59,606 nucleotides of DNA from Flavobacteriales bacterium (GTDB lineage: Bacteria > Bacteroidota > Bacteroidia > Flavobacteriales_C > GCA-002722245), in contig CANFBW010000015.1 of assembly GCA_947444925.1 (NCBI GenBank), positions 1 to 59,606 of the forward strand, written 5' to 3'. This document shows, one piece after another, positions 17,392 to 26,300 of the stretch. How positions within the stretch are numbered: the first letter of the stretch is position 1; each line of letters opens with the position of its first letter. Under the pieces are notes generated by a model that searched no databases, was not told the origin of the DNA, and worked only from the letters and a program-made list of their open reading frames with translations. Made by a program: the position numbers and the translations under genes.

Positions 17392-17420
17392 TTTTCATGG
17401 CTGCTTTATCGTTATTTTTG
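17392..17420 (+). promoter_or_regulatory. Candidate ispH promoter
   Basis: TATTTTTG at 17413-17420 is an exact match to the Bacteroidota -7 element TAnnTTTG. TTTC at 17392-17395 is a one-mismatch -33 element 17 bp before it. The predicted start near 17426 gives a leader of about 13 nt to the ATG at 17439. Confidence 0.5.
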
Positions 17421-17438
17421 CTGACGATTTATTAGAAA

Positions 17439-18686
17439 ATGAAAAAATTTGATGTCCCAGAGTTTTATAGGAGTCCAATTATCTCTCGAATAAAAGATTT
17501 GAGAAAGGACGCAGATCCACGCAAGAAGGATTATACGCCGACTATTTTGGATTTTGGCCCTGTACGCTTTTTTATTGCCCGGCATTTTGGTTTCTGCTAT
17601 GGTGTTGAAAATGCTATTGAGATTGCTTACCGCGCTGTAGAGGAAAATCCTGATAAACGTATTTTTCTACTGTCGGAAATGATACATAATCCCGAAGTGA
17701 ATAAAGATTTGGTGAGCAGAGGTGTTCGTTTTTTGATGGACACGCTTGGCAATCATATCGTGGAGTGGAGTGAATTAAATTCCAATGATATTGTAGTGAT
17801 ACCTGCATTTGGCACTACTTTAGAGATTGAAGAGAAATTGAAAAGTTTGTGCATTGACCCCTATCGTTACAATACTACCTGTCCGTTTGTTGAAAGGGTT
17901 TGGAAGATGTCGAAGCGTTTGGGTGACGAAAAATACACGATCTTGATCCATGGAAAACACAACCACGAAGAAACGAGAGCGACTTTTTCGCATGCCGCTA
18001 AATATGGTCCTTCACTAATATTAAGAGATTTTGAAGAAGCGGAAATATTAGCGAAAATAATATCAGGAGAAATTCCTAGGTCGGAATTCTATCATTTGTT
18101 TAAAGGAAAGTACTCTTTAGATTTTGATGTTGAGCAGCATTTGCAGCGCATTGGTGTAGTCAATCAAACGACGATGCTTGCCACTGAAACAAAGGAAATT
18201 GCTGCATATCTAAAAACAGTAATGGAGCAAGTATTTGAGGTGCAGGATTTTACGGAGGTTTTTGCCGACACCCGTGATTCTTTATGTTATGCTACCAATG
18301 ACAATCAAAGTGCAACTTATGCGCTTTTGGAGTTGCCTGCTCACATTGCAATAGTGGTGGGGGGGTACAATAGTTCAAATACGACGCACTTGGTGGAGCT
18401 TTGTGAAACCAAGTTTCCAACCTATTTCATTTCTTCTGAAAAGGAGATGGTGAGTAAAAACGAAATTCATCATTTTTTGTACCACAGCAAAGAGCACAAG
18501 GTGACTAAAGATTTTTTACCTGCAAACGAGGTGTTGAATGTGATACTTACTTCAGGGGCTTCTTGTCCTGATTCAACAGTTGATAAAGTGTTGCAATTGC
18601 TGTTGTCGTATTTTGAAGATACATTGCCTGTACAAGAAGTAATGACTAAGTTTGAACTGGCTGTAAAGGCCTCTAAAGTAGACTAA
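17439..18686 (+). CDS. ispH: 4-hydroxy-3-methylbut-2-enyl diphosphate reductase
   Basis: A 415-residue [4Fe-4S] enzyme of the last MEP-pathway step, making IPP and DMAPP. The three cluster cysteines are visible in '[13 protein letters not shown]' (about residue 54), '[12 protein letters not shown]' (about 148) and '[14 protein letters not shown]' (about 373). Other family motifs: '[12 protein letters not shown]' and '[16 protein letters not shown]'. It belongs to the long IspH form of about 400 residues found in Bacteroidota and cyanobacteria, rather than the E. coli length of about 315. It overlaps pyrD by 1 bp. Confidence 0.95.
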   Translation: MKKFDVPEFYRSPIISRIKDLRKDADPRKKDYTPTILDFGPVRFFIARHFGFCYGVENAIEIAYRAVEENPDKRIFLLSEMIHNPEVNKDLVSRGVRFLMDTLGNHIVEWSELNSNDIVVIPAFGTTLEIEEKLKSLCIDPYRYNTTCPFVERVWKMSKRLGDEKYTILIHGKHNHEETRATFSHAAKYGPSLILRDFEEAEILAKIISGEIPRSEFYHLFKGKYSLDFDVEQHLQRIGVVNQTTMLATETKEIAAYLKTVMEQVFEVQDFTEVFADTRDSLCYATNDNQSATYALLELPAHIAIVVGGYNSSNTTHLVELCETKFPTYFISSEKEMVSKNEIHHFLYHSKEHKVTKDFLPANEVLNVILTSGASCPDSTVDKVLQLLLSYFEDTLPVQEVMTKFELAVKASKVD

Positions 18687-19720
18687 TGTATAAGAGATTA
18701 ATTAAGCCCTTTCTGTTTTCTTTTCCTCCAGAAAAGGCGCACAACATTGCCTTTACTTCAATTAAATTGTTGAGTTCTATACCTTTTGTAAAGAGCGGTA
18801 TTAAAATGATTTATAGGTATAATGATAAAAGTCTTGAGCGCAAGGTTTTTGGACTAACTTTTCCTAATCCTGTGGGTTTGGCTGCAGGTTTTGATAAAGA
18901 TGCAAAGCTCTATAATGAATTGTCGTGTTTTGGTTTTGGTTTCGTTGAAATTGGAACTTTAACGCCGGTTGCTCAGCCGGGCAATCCACAGCCACGTTCA
19001 TTTAGGTTGCCTAAAGATGCTGGGTTAATCAATCGAATGGGTTTTAACAACGAAGGTGTTTTTGCTGCTGTTCAGCGACTTAAGAATAGGAATCCTGATT
19101 TAATTATTGGTGGGAACATTGGTAAAAATAAAATAACAACCAATGAAGATGCGGTGTTGGATTATGAAAAATGCTTCAATGCTTTATTTGATTATGTGGA
19201 TTATTTTGTAGTCAATGTGAGTTCTCCTAATACACCAGGATTGCGTGAGTTACAAGATAAAGATGCTTTAAAAAACATATTGCTTAAACTGCAGATTAAT
19301 AATAATTTACGGCCAAAAAGAAAGCCCTTGCTTTTGAAAATAGCTCCCGACTTAAGCAATACCCAATTGGATGATATTGTAGCTATCGCTCAGGATGTGA
19401 AATTAGATGGTATAATTGCAACCAATACCACAATTAGTAGGGAAGGATTGATAACGCCCAAGCCTGTAGTTGATGCCATTGGTGCTGGTGGATTAAGTGG
19501 ACAGCCTGTTAGGAAACGTTCTACTGAAGTGGTGGCTTATTTGTGCGCCCGCCTCGGTAAAGAAATACCCGTTATTGCTGTTGGTGGAATTCACTCGGCA
19601 GCAGATGCGATAGAAAAAATAAAGGCAGGTGCGGCTCTAGTGCAGCTTTATACTGGATTTATTTATGAAGGACCGGCCCTAATTAAAAAAATCAACAAGG
19701 CCTTGGCTAAGCACAAGTAA
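18686..19720 (+). CDS. pyrD: Dihydroorotate dehydrogenase (quinone), class 2
   Basis: A 344-residue flavoenzyme oxidising dihydroorotate to orotate in pyrimidine synthesis, tied to the membrane quinone pool. The class 2 N-terminal helical segment '[17 protein letters not shown]' is present. FMN and substrate motifs: '[14 protein letters not shown]' (about 62), '[20 protein letters not shown]', 'NRMGFNN', '[15 protein letters not shown]' (with the catalytic Ser of class 2), 'GGLSGQPV' and '[13 protein letters not shown]'. The length is typical. It is coupled to ispH by a 1-bp overlap and lies 2 bp before the HMG-CoA lyase gene. Confidence 0.96.
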   Translation: MYKRLIKPFLFSFPPEKAHNIAFTSIKLLSSIPFVKSGIKMIYRYNDKSLERKVFGLTFPNPVGLAAGFDKDAKLYNELSCFGFGFVEIGTLTPVAQPGNPQPRSFRLPKDAGLINRMGFNNEGVFAAVQRLKNRNPDLIIGGNIGKNKITTNEDAVLDYEKCFNALFDYVDYFVVNVSSPNTPGLRELQDKDALKNILLKLQINNNLRPKRKPLLLKIAPDLSNTQLDDIVAIAQDVKLDGIIATNTTISREGLITPKPVVDAIGAGGLSGQPVRKRSTEVVAYLCARLGKEIPVIAVGGIHSAADAIEKIKAGAALVQLYTGFIYEGPALIKKINKALAKHK

Positions 19721-19722
19721 AC

Positions 19723-20577
19723 ATGGAAAAAGTAACACTCATCGAATGCCCTAGAGATGCCATGCAAGGCATTCATGATTTTATACCTACAGCAATAAAA
19801 GTAGATTATTTGAATTTGCTTTTAAAGGTGGGATTTGATGTGTTGGATTTCGGTAGTTTCGTTTCCCCAAAAGCCATTCCGCAGCTAAGGGATACATCTG
19901 AAGTATTGGCGCAATTGGATCTCGCGTCTTCTAAAACCAAGTTATTGGCGATTGTTGCCAACCAGCGTGGTGCTGAAGATGCTTGTCGTTTTAATGAGAT
20001 CGCTTATTTGGGATTTCCTTTTTCTGTTTCTGAGCAATTTCAATTGCGCAATACGAATTCAACGCGTGAACAGTCTTTGGATCGGGTGAAGGGAATTGTT
20101 GATTTGTGTGCAAAACACAACAAGAAAGCAGTGATTTATCTGTCGATGGCCTTTGGAAATCCTTACGAAGAAGAATGGAGTATCGCCATTGTTTTGGAGT
20201 GGGCTTCTAAGCTAAAGGCTTTAGGAGTTGACTTGATGGCGGTGTCAGACACCATCGGAAGTTCTGATGCACAATCGATTCATGCGTTGATGGGGGTTTT
20301 GGTGCAGAATTTGCCAAACACCGAACTTGGGGTGCATTTGCACAGTCATCCTTTGTTTTGGCAAGAAAAAATGGAGGCGGCATATGCGGCTGGAGTTCGA
20401 CGATTCGACGGTGCTATCAAAGGATTTGGCGGTTGTCCGATGGCAAAAGATGATCTTGTAGGAAATATGGCCACTGAGAATATTGTGTCTTTTTTAGAGA
20501 CAAAGAATCTTGTTTTGCCGCTTAATGCCGAGCTTTTTTTACAAGCTCAACAAAGGGCTGTTCAAATAATGTCGTAA
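19723..20577 (+). CDS. Hydroxymethylglutaryl-CoA lyase
   Basis: A 284-residue TIM-barrel lyase of the HMGL-like family, cleaving HMG-CoA to acetyl-CoA and acetoacetate in leucine breakdown. It starts with the family opening 'LIECPRDAMQGI' (residues 6-17), where Arg11 and Asp12 correspond to catalytic residues. 'DFGSFVSPKAIPQLRD' follows near 40, 'DTIGSSD' near 185, a metal-site 'HLHSHPLFWQEK' near 206, and the loop 'GFGGCPMAKDDLVGNMATE' near 235 with the catalytic Cys. An HMG-CoA lyase is favoured over other barrel members by the GFGGCP loop. It follows pyrD by 2 bp, although the pathways are unrelated. Confidence 0.9.
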   Translation: MEKVTLIECPRDAMQGIHDFIPTAIKVDYLNLLLKVGFDVLDFGSFVSPKAIPQLRDTSEVLAQLDLASSKTKLLAIVANQRGAEDACRFNEIAYLGFPFSVSEQFQLRNTNSTREQSLDRVKGIVDLCAKHNKKAVIYLSMAFGNPYEEEWSIAIVLEWASKLKALGVDLMAVSDTIGSSDAQSIHALMGVLVQNLPNTELGVHLHSHPLFWQEKMEAAYAAGVRRFDGAIKGFGGCPMAKDDLVGNMATENIVSFLETKNLVLPLNAELFLQAQQRAVQIMS

Positions 20578-20585
20578 GCTTTTCG

Positions 20586-20613
20586 TTTGCTTGAACTGAT
20601 TTACCTATTTTTG
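20586..20613 (+). promoter_or_regulatory. Candidate bamD promoter, nearly leaderless
   Basis: TTTG at 20586-20589 and TATTTTTG at 20606-20613 match both Bacteroidota promoter elements exactly, 16 bp apart. The -7 element ends 4 bp before the bamD ATG at 20618, so the transcript would start at or within a few bases of the start codon. Confidence 0.5.
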
Positions 20614-20617
20614 CCAA

Positions 20618-22333
20618 ATGATTTTTAAGAAAGTTATATTCCTTTTTCTGGTGCTCACTGTTTTAGGCGCTTGCGACAATTACAAGAAAGTTCAGCAAAG
20701 CACCAATTACGACTACAAGTACGAGATGGCCGTTAAGTATTATGGTAAGAAGGATTATGAAAAGGCATCTGAGCTGTTCAAAGAGCTGCTTCAGGCTTTT
20801 CGCGGTACTGGCAAAACCGAACAAATATTTTACTACTGGGTGTATTGTGATTATTATTTAGAAGATTATTTAACGGCGGCCTATTCTTTTCGTCGTTTCC
20901 TTCAATCTTTTCCGCGCAGCGATAAAGCAGAAGAGTTGCAGTATATGATTGGTGTTTGCTATAAAAATTATTCTCCAGCATATACGTTAGATCAAGAATA
21001 TACTTTGAAAGCGATAGAGGAGTATCAATTGTTTTTAGATAAATATCCTAAGGGTATATATGCTGCTGACGCAAATAAAAGCGTTGATGAGTTACAATAT
21101 AAGTTGGAGCGAAAGTCATACGAAACAGCCAAGCTTTATTTTAAAATCAGCGAGTTTAGGTCTAGCGTTGTGGCGGGAGAGAATTTTTGTCGAGAATTCC
21201 CCGATTCTAAACATGCCGAAGAAGTGCGCTATACGATGGTTGTTGCAAGTTTTGATTATGCTGAAAAAAGTATGGAAGAAAAGCAAATTGAGCGCTATAA
21301 GCAGGTAGCGGTCTATGCTGATAAATTTGCGAAAAACCATTCAAAATCTGATAGAGCTGCTGAAGTTTTAAGCATTAAAAATAGCAGTCTTGCCCGTATT
21401 AAAGAATTGCAGTACAAGTTGCCCTTGTATTATTTCAACCGGGGAGATTTCGATTTGGCTTCTTCTAGTTTTGACAAGTTGTTGAGTACTGGCGAATTTG
21501 CTGAAAGGAGCAATCAAATGATTTATTATAAATTGAAGGCGCAATATTTAAACGCATTTACGGTAGAGCCTGATCGTAGATCTGCTGAGTTTGCTAAGTA
21601 CAAAACTTTTGTTGATCAGTACAGAGCAAATGAATCTTTCGTTAATTCTGAATACTACAAGGAATTGAATGCTAAATATGCGACAGCCGACAAGGCGATT
21701 GCTGCTTTGCCATCGAGTTTAGGAGATGAGTATTTTAATCTTTTGAATTTTGAAAAGGCAGCTAAATATTATTACGCTTATGCTGATCAAAGCAAAGTAT
21801 TGACAGTGCAGCAACAGTATATTTTAAAAGGCTTAGATGCTGAAGTAAGAGCTGCAGCTAAAACCTTTGTATTGTTGCGTTTAGATAGCTATGATAAAAT
21901 AACTGTTGGTTTTCCTGCAAGAACTCTTGCGTTAAAAGGGAGCAAGGAAGATGCAAAGGCTACAGAATTGCTGGCTTTTGTGCAAGATAAAATAACTTCT
22001 CAAGTGCAGTGGTTATTCAAAGAGCAATTTGATCAGAAGCAATATGCCTGGGTAAAACGCAATGGGCAAAAGTATTTATTGGAAAACAAGTTGGGTAAAT
22101 ATCAGGATGAAATTGTATATTTGTGGGCTGTATCTGAGTATAAGTTAGCAAAAGCATCTGAGAAATACGAGCGATTGGGTTTGTATAATCAAGCTGTACA
22201 GCGCATTACGGAACTTGAAAAAATGAATTTTACAGATCCGCTCTACGCTCAAAAAGTGAGCAAAGTGAAGATTGAGGTGAATAAAAAAATTGAAAAATTA
22301 ACAAAACGTAGCCATGGATTACAAAAAAACTAA
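20618..22333 (+). CDS. bamD: BamD-type outer membrane assembly lipoprotein, double length
   Basis: A 571-residue lipoprotein. The signal ends in a lipobox, 'VLTVLGAC', with lipidated Cys near residue 19. The N-terminal 250 residues carry TPR-like repeats typical of BamD/YfiO: 'EMAVKYYGKKDYEKASELF', 'YLEDYLTAAYSFRRFLQSFP' and 'KAEELQYMIGVCYKNYSPA'. Usual BamD is about 250-280 residues; here a second helical half of about 300 residues follows, also TPR-like in places ('LPLYYFNRGDFDLASSSFDKLL', 'DEYFNLLNFEKAAKYYYAYA'). The reading frame is clean, so the extension looks real. It overlaps rpoZ by 20 bp. BamD helps BamA fold beta-barrels into the outer membrane. Confidence 0.85.
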   Translation: MIFKKVIFLFLVLTVLGACDNYKKVQQSTNYDYKYEMAVKYYGKKDYEKASELFKELLQAFRGTGKTEQIFYYWVYCDYYLEDYLTAAYSFRRFLQSFPRSDKAEELQYMIGVCYKNYSPAYTLDQEYTLKAIEEYQLFLDKYPKGIYAADANKSVDELQYKLERKSYETAKLYFKISEFRSSVVAGENFCREFPDSKHAEEVRYTMVVASFDYAEKSMEEKQIERYKQVAVYADKFAKNHSKSDRAAEVLSIKNSSLARIKELQYKLPLYYFNRGDFDLASSSFDKLLSTGEFAERSNQMIYYKLKAQYLNAFTVEPDRRSAEFAKYKTFVDQYRANESFVNSEYYKELNAKYATADKAIAALPSSLGDEYFNLLNFEKAAKYYYAYADQSKVLTVQQQYILKGLDAEVRAAAKTFVLLRLDSYDKITVGFPARTLALKGSKEDAKATELLAFVQDKITSQVQWLFKEQFDQKQYAWVKRNGQKYLLENKLGKYQDEIVYLWAVSEYKLAKASEKYERLGLYNQAVQRITELEKMNFTDPLYAQKVSKVKIEVNKKIEKLTKRSHGLQKN

Positions 22334-22670
22334 AGCCGCCAATTCTACCATTACAAGAGATGTAAATGCTTTCTCTAAAGAAGGTAACATCTATGAAGTA
22401 ATCAATGTTCTTGCTAAAAGAGCAAATCAAGTGGGTGTAGATTTGAAAACAGAATTGAACCAAAAACTGGAGGAGTTTGCTACTTCTTCTGATAGTTTGG
22501 AAGAGGTTTTTGAAAATCGTGAGCAAATAGAAATCTCTAAATTTTACGAGCGTTTGCCGAAACCAGTGTTGATCGCTTCTAAAGAGTGGGAAGATGGTGA
22601 GATTTATTTCAGAAATCCATCTAACGACGTTAAAGTGGAGACAGAAAGAGAAAAAGAAAGCAACGATTAA
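22314..22670 (+). CDS. rpoZ: RNA polymerase omega subunit, Rpb6 type
   Basis: A 118-residue small RNA polymerase subunit helping assembly and stability of beta prime. The Bacteroidota form aligns with Rpb6/omega through 'GNIYEVINVLAKRANQVG' (residues about 25-42), followed by 'LEEVFENREQIEISKFYERLPKP' features and an acidic tail. It overlaps bamD by 20 bp in another frame; bamD-rpoZ-coaBC-DUF4835 is a conserved Bacteroidota order. The tail after residue 85 is charged and probably disordered. Confidence 0.85.
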   Translation: MDYKKTKAANSTITRDVNAFSKEGNIYEVINVLAKRANQVGVDLKTELNQKLEEFATSSDSLEEVFENREQIEISKFYERLPKPVLIASKEWEDGEIYFRNPSNDVKVETEREKESND

Positions 22671-22693
22671 CAAAACACCTTTTTGTCTTTTTT

Positions 22694-23905
22694 ATGCTCA
22701 AAGGCAAAAAAATAGTGATCGGTGTGACAGGAAGTATAGCTGCTTACAAAGTAGCTTTTCTGATTAGAATATTAAAAAAAGAAAATGCGGAAGTGAAAGT
22801 TGTAACGACTCCTTCCGCATTTTCTTTTATATCCCCCTTGACCTTATCGGTCCTTTCTGAAAACCCAGTTTGGTCGGAATTTTCAAATCCTGTGGATGGC
22901 ACTTGGAACAATCACGTTGATTTGGCTTTGTGGGCCGATGTTTTTGTGATTGCGCCCGCTAGTGCGAATACACTAAGCAAAATGGCACACGGCGCCTGTG
23001 ACAATTTACTAATGGCTGTTTACCTTTCTGCCAAATGTCCTGTGCTTTTCGCGCCTGCAATGGATTTAGATATGTACAAACATCCTGCTACGCAAGAAAA
23101 TATTTGCAAGTTGAAATCTTTCGGTAATGTATTTGTTCCTCCAGGAAAAGGAGCGCTGGCTAGTGGACTAGTTGGCGAGGGACGAATGGCTGAACCTGAA
23201 GAAATTGTTGAATTTATCCGAACACAAGTCACCGAGAAAACGCTTTTAGGTAAGCGCGCTCTTGTGAATGCAGGTCCCACTCAAGAAGCAATTGATCCCG
23301 TACGCTTTATTGGCAATCGTTCTTCTGGAAAAATGGGTATTGCGATAGCTGAAGAATTGGCGCGTTGTGGTGCCGCGGTTACTTTGGTGATGGGGCCGTC
23401 TGAACTTCAGAGTTTGGCACCGGGTATTGAACGGATCAACGTGGTTTCTGCTGAAGAGATGCATCAGCAATGCGTTCAAGTTTTTAATGATTGTGACATT
23501 GCGGTGATGGCTGCTGCTGTTGCTGATTATACGCCAGTGCACAGTGCTCAGCAAAAAATCAAGAAACAACAAGATGATTTGCTGTTGTCGCTCACTAAAA
23601 CGAAAGATATTTTAGCGCATTTAGGCACAGTCAAAGGTGCTAAGCAGGTTCTTGTTGGCTTTGCTTTGGAGACCGAGCACGGTATTGATTACGCGAAGGA
23701 AAAGGTGCAAAGGAAGAATGCCGATTTCATTGTGCTAAATTCCCTTTCTGCCACCAATATTGGTTTTGGTGCAGAGATCAATCAGGTACACTTTATTGAC
23801 AATAATTTGAAAGTGGAGTCGTTTGCTTCGAAGTTGAAAAGTGAAGTGGCTGCAGATATTGTGCGCAAGATTGTGGAAATTGTGAAATCCAAAACTGAGA
23901 AATGA
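22694..23905 (+). CDS. coaBC: Bifunctional phosphopantothenoylcysteine decarboxylase/synthetase
   Basis: A 403-residue coenzyme A pathway enzyme. CoaC half (1-180): flavoprotein opening 'IVIGVTGSIAAYKVAFL', catalytic His in 'NHVDLALWADV', and 'APAMDLDMY'. The last has Asp where E. coli has Asn of PxMNxxMW; I recall this as a common Bacteroidota variant. CoaB half (190-400): 'VNAGPTQEAIDPVRFIGNRSSG' and 'MAAAVADYTP', then a Lys-rich stretch 'QQKIKKQ'. It lies 23 bp after rpoZ and overlaps DUF4835 by 4 bp (ATGA). A long perfect inverted repeat sits inside codons 28-45 (listed separately). Confidence 0.95.
   Translation: MLKGKKIVIGVTGSIAAYKVAFLIRILKKENAEVKVVTTPSAFSFISPLTLSVLSENPVWSEFSNPVDGTWNNHVDLALWADVFVIAPASANTLSKMAHGACDNLLMAVYLSAKCPVLFAPAMDLDMYKHPATQENICKLKSFGNVFVPPGKGALASGLVGEGRMAEPEEIVEFIRTQVTEKTLLGKRALVNAGPTQEAIDPVRFIGNRSSGKMGIAIAEELARCGAAVTLVMGPSELQSLAPGIERINVVSAEEMHQQCVQVFNDCDIAVMAAAVADYTPVHSAQQKIKKQQDDLLLSLTKTKDILAHLGTVKGAKQVLVGFALETEHGIDYAKEKVQRKNADFIVLNSLSATNIGFGAEINQVHFIDNNLKVESFASKLKSEVAADIVRKIVEIVKSKTEK
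22777..22828 (+). promoter_or_regulatory. 17-bp perfect inverted repeat inside coaBC, terminator-like
   Basis: AAAAGAAAATGCGGAAG (22777-22793) and CTTCCGCATTTTCTTTT (22812-22828) are exact inverted repeats with an 18-nt loop. They start 83 nt into coaBC, and the 3' arm is T-rich, so the RNA could fold like an intrinsic terminator or attenuator. Transcription or translation control of coaBC is inference; active translation would melt it. Confidence 0.5.
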
Positions 23906-24792
23906 AAAACTTCCTAGTGCTTTTTGTTTTGTTTGTGAGTCCAGCGCTTTTTGCTCAAGAGCTGAATTGTAAAGTTGAGCTGAATTCTGCCCAAGTGCAA
24001 GGCGTTGATGCTTCTGTATTTCAAAAGTTGAAGAAAGATATTTACGATTTCATGAATTCGCGTAAATGGACGTCGGACGCGTATGCTGTTGAAGAAAAAA
24101 TTGAATGTAGTTTTTTTATTACGGTTAAAAGTGCAACGGTCGACCGCTACGAGGCGACGTTGCAAGTACAATCGTTTAGACCTGTGTTTGGCAGTACTTA
24201 TAAGTCCATGTTGCTTGATATTAACGACAACGATTTTAATTTCAGCTACACTCCTTCGCAAACCCTTGATTTTTCTGATAATGAATACATTTCTAATCTG
24301 ACTTCGGTGTTGGCTTTTTATGCCAATGTAATTTTAGCTTTCGACTACGACAGTTTTGCTTTGAAGGGTGGGGCAGACTATTTCGCAAAGGCGCAAAACA
24401 TCATTAACAACGCACAAAACATTGCTGAAATTGGTTGGCGGTCAACCGATGGATCTAAAAATCGCTATTGGCTGATGGAGAATTTGATGAATGAGGTGTA
24501 TGAGCCTATTCGTGTGTGTACCTTTAAATACCATCGTTTGGGATTAGATGTGATGTCGAAAGAAACCGATAAAGGTCGCCAGGCTTTAGGGGAAGGCTTG
24601 TTGTTGCTGGAGCAAGTGACCAAGCGCAAGCCAAACTCTTATTCTATAAAAGTGTTTTTTGATGCGAAAAATCAAGAAATCATCAATATTTATAGAGATG
24701 AGAGTGTGTCAGACAAAAAGACGATGATGGATTATCTTTCAAGGATTGATCCTGGAAACAGCAGTCGTTACGCAAAGATCATGCAGAAATAA
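23902..24792 (+). CDS. DUF4835 family secreted protein
   Basis: A 296-residue protein with signal peptide (MKNFLVLFVLFVSPALFA, then QELNC). The pattern is characteristic of DUF4835: 'CKVELNSAQVQGVD', 'LKKDIYDFMNSRKWTSD', 'CSFFITV', 'YEATLQVQSFRPVFGSTYKS', 'SVLAFYANVILAFDYDSFA', and later 'GWRSTDGSKNRYWLMENLMN'. The function is unknown and it is restricted to Bacteroidota as far as I recall. It overlaps coaBC by 4 bp (ATGA), a usual neighbourhood in this phylum. The usual follower recN is absent here. Confidence 0.85.
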   Translation: MKNFLVLFVLFVSPALFAQELNCKVELNSAQVQGVDASVFQKLKKDIYDFMNSRKWTSDAYAVEEKIECSFFITVKSATVDRYEATLQVQSFRPVFGSTYKSMLLDINDNDFNFSYTPSQTLDFSDNEYISNLTSVLAFYANVILAFDYDSFALKGGADYFAKAQNIINNAQNIAEIGWRSTDGSKNRYWLMENLMNEVYEPIRVCTFKYHRLGLDVMSKETDKGRQALGEGLLLLEQVTKRKPNSYSIKVFFDAKNQEIINIYRDESVSDKKTMMDYLSRIDPGNSSRYAKIMQK

Positions 24793-24880
24793 GTTTTTTT
24801 TGTGTTTACTAAGTGCAGCTTTTTTTGCGCTTCAGCACAGTTTTTCGAAGAAAGGCATTTGTGGAGTTTCGTTCAAAATG

Positions 24881-25501
24881 CTAAATAAACTGGTGGATAT
24901 TGCCGCTTCCTTCTCTAATAATGATTGGATTTCCGTTTGAGCAGTCGATCACTGTCGATGGCTCATTGTTTCCGTAACCACCGTTGATAACGAGTTTTAC
25001 TAGTTTTTCGTACTTGTCATGGATCAAGTCGGGGTCGGTAAGGTATTCTATAATTTCATCGTCGGCTTTGAGTGAGGCGCTCATAATTGGATTGCCAAGA
25101 AGCGCAGTAATTTCAGCGCAAATGTTATTTTTTGGTACGCGAATGCCAATGGTTTTCTTTTTGACTTTAAATATTTTTGGTACTTCTCCGCTGGCTTCAA
25201 GAATGAAAGTGAAGGGACCAGGTAAGGCTTTTTTCATCAAACGAAAAGTAGTGGTATCAATGTGTGTGGCGTATTTTGCCAATTGGCTAAGGTCGTGACA
25301 GACAAAGGAGAAATTTGCCTTTTCGGGTTTCATGTTTCTCAACTGGCAAATTTTCTCAACGGCATTTTTGTTCATGATGTCGCAGCCAAAGGCGTATACC
25401 GTATCAGTAGGATAAATGATAACGCCACCCGACTTCAAACAATCTACAACAGCTTGAATGTTTTTCTGTTGCGGATTGTCTGGGTGGATGTGTATAAGCA
25501 T
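24881..25501 (-). CDS. L-threonylcarbamoyladenylate synthase (YrdC/Sua5 family)
   Basis: A 206-residue enzyme making threonylcarbamoyl-AMP from threonine, bicarbonate and ATP for the t6A37 modification of ANN-decoding tRNAs. Signatures: 'GGVIIYPTDTVYAFGCD' (residues about 25-41), 'KPEKANFSFVCHDLSQLAKYA' near 60, 'KALPGPFTFIL' near 88 and 'GIRVPKNNI' near 112. The C-terminal 'EPSTVIDCSNGNPIIIREGSG' is the usual closing motif. The length is that of the single-domain YrdC/TsaC type, not the long Sua5. It starts 3 bp after the stop of the transaldolase-like gene, so the two form an operon. Confidence 0.92.
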   Translation of the reverse strand: MLIHIHPDNPQQKNIQAVVDCLKSGGVIIYPTDTVYAFGCDIMNKNAVEKICQLRNMKPEKANFSFVCHDLSQLAKYATHIDTTTFRLMKKALPGPFTFILEASGEVPKIFKVKKKTIGIRVPKNNICAEITALLGNPIMSASLKADDEIIEYLTDPDLIHDKYEKLVKLVINGGYGNNEPSTVIDCSNGNPIIIREGSGNIHQFI

Positions 25502-25504
25502 AAA

Positions 25505-26161
25505 TTACGCGTTAACCTTTGCGTGATCTGCCAAGAAAGTTTTCAATCCTGAATCAGTCAATGGATGATTTAGCAATGCAGTGATTACACTCAACGGACA
25601 CGTTACTACATCGGCGCCAATTTGAGCGCATTTCAATAGGTGTGTGCTGTGGCGAACTGAAGCTGCTAATATTTGAGTGGCAAATCCGTAGTTGTCAAAA
25701 ATCAAACGAATTTCTTCAATCAACAACATTCCGTCTTGTGAAATATCGTCGAGTCTTCCAATGAAAGGAGAAACGTACGTAGCTCCTGCTTTAGCAGCCA
25801 ACAAAGCTTGTCCCGAAGAAAATATTAAAGTACAATTGGTTTTGATGCCTTTAGATGAAAAGTATTTAATGGCTTTAATGCCTTCTTTGATCATTGGCAC
25901 TTTTACAACGATGTTAGGGTGAAGGGCAGCTAAAACAGTTCCTTCTTTAATCATTCCTTCGTAGTCAGTTGCGATCACTTCTGCGCTAATTGCGCCGTCA
26001 ACAATTTCACAAATCTTTTTGTAGTGCTCTAAAACAGCAGCATCTCCTTTAATGCCTTCTTTGGCCATTAAAGAAGGATTGGTGGTTACACCATCAAGAA
26101 TACCTAAATCATTGGCTTCTTTTATTTGTGCAAGGTTCGCGGTGTCGATAAAAAATTTCAT
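25505..26161 (-). CDS. Transaldolase / fructose-6-phosphate aldolase family protein
   Basis: A 218-residue class I aldolase of the small MipB/TalC group. Motifs: '[17 protein letters not shown]' at the N-terminus, '[13 protein letters not shown]' near 25, the Schiff-base Lys in 'IVVKVPMI' near 87, '[20 protein letters not shown]' near 109, and 'SPFIGRLDD'. It acts in the pentose phosphate pathway (transaldolase) or as F6P aldolase; members of this short group are split between the two and cannot be told apart by eye. Its promoter matches the Bacteroidota consensus, and it precedes the YrdC gene by 3 bp. Confidence 0.92.
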   Translation of the reverse strand: MKFFIDTANLAQIKEANDLGILDGVTTNPSLMAKEGIKGDAAVLEHYKKICEIVDGAISAEVIATDYEGMIKEGTVLAALHPNIVVKVPMIKEGIKAIKYFSSKGIKTNCTLIFSSGQALLAAKAGATYVSPFIGRLDDISQDGMLLIEEIRLIFDNYGFATQILAASVRHSTHLLKCAQIGADVVTCPLSVITALLNHPLTDSGLKTFLADHAKVNA

Positions 26162-26202
26162 GAGGGATATTTTATAAGATTGTTTTCAATTGAATTCCTC
26201 GA

Positions 26203-26234
26203 CAAATGTACTTGAGCGCAACGGCTTATTCAAA
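26203..26234 (-). promoter_or_regulatory. Candidate promoter of the transaldolase-YrdC operon
   Basis: Read on the minus strand, TTTG (26234-26231) is followed after 20 bp by TACATTTG (26210-26203), an exact fit to the Bacteroidota TTTG / TAnnTTTG pair. The predicted start near 26197 gives a leader of about 36 nt to the ATG at 26161. Confidence 0.6.
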
Positions 26235-26260
26235 TATTTTAATGAACAAGCTTTTAACAT

Positions 26261-26292
26261 TTTGCACTTTGCAAGTGAATCTTTTATATTCA
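26261..26292 (+). promoter_or_regulatory. Candidate promoter of the esterase gene
   Basis: TTTG (26261-26264) and TATATTCA (26285-26292) are 20 bp apart; the -7 element has two mismatches to TAnnTTTG. The transcript would start close to the chosen ATG at 26301. Confidence 0.3.
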
Positions 26293-26300
26293 ACAAAATT

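Noticed and set aside
24746-24940. 64-codon ORF between DUF4835 and YrdC
   Set aside because: It starts inside DUF4835 and ends inside the convergent gene; reported as a possible remnant, not a gene.
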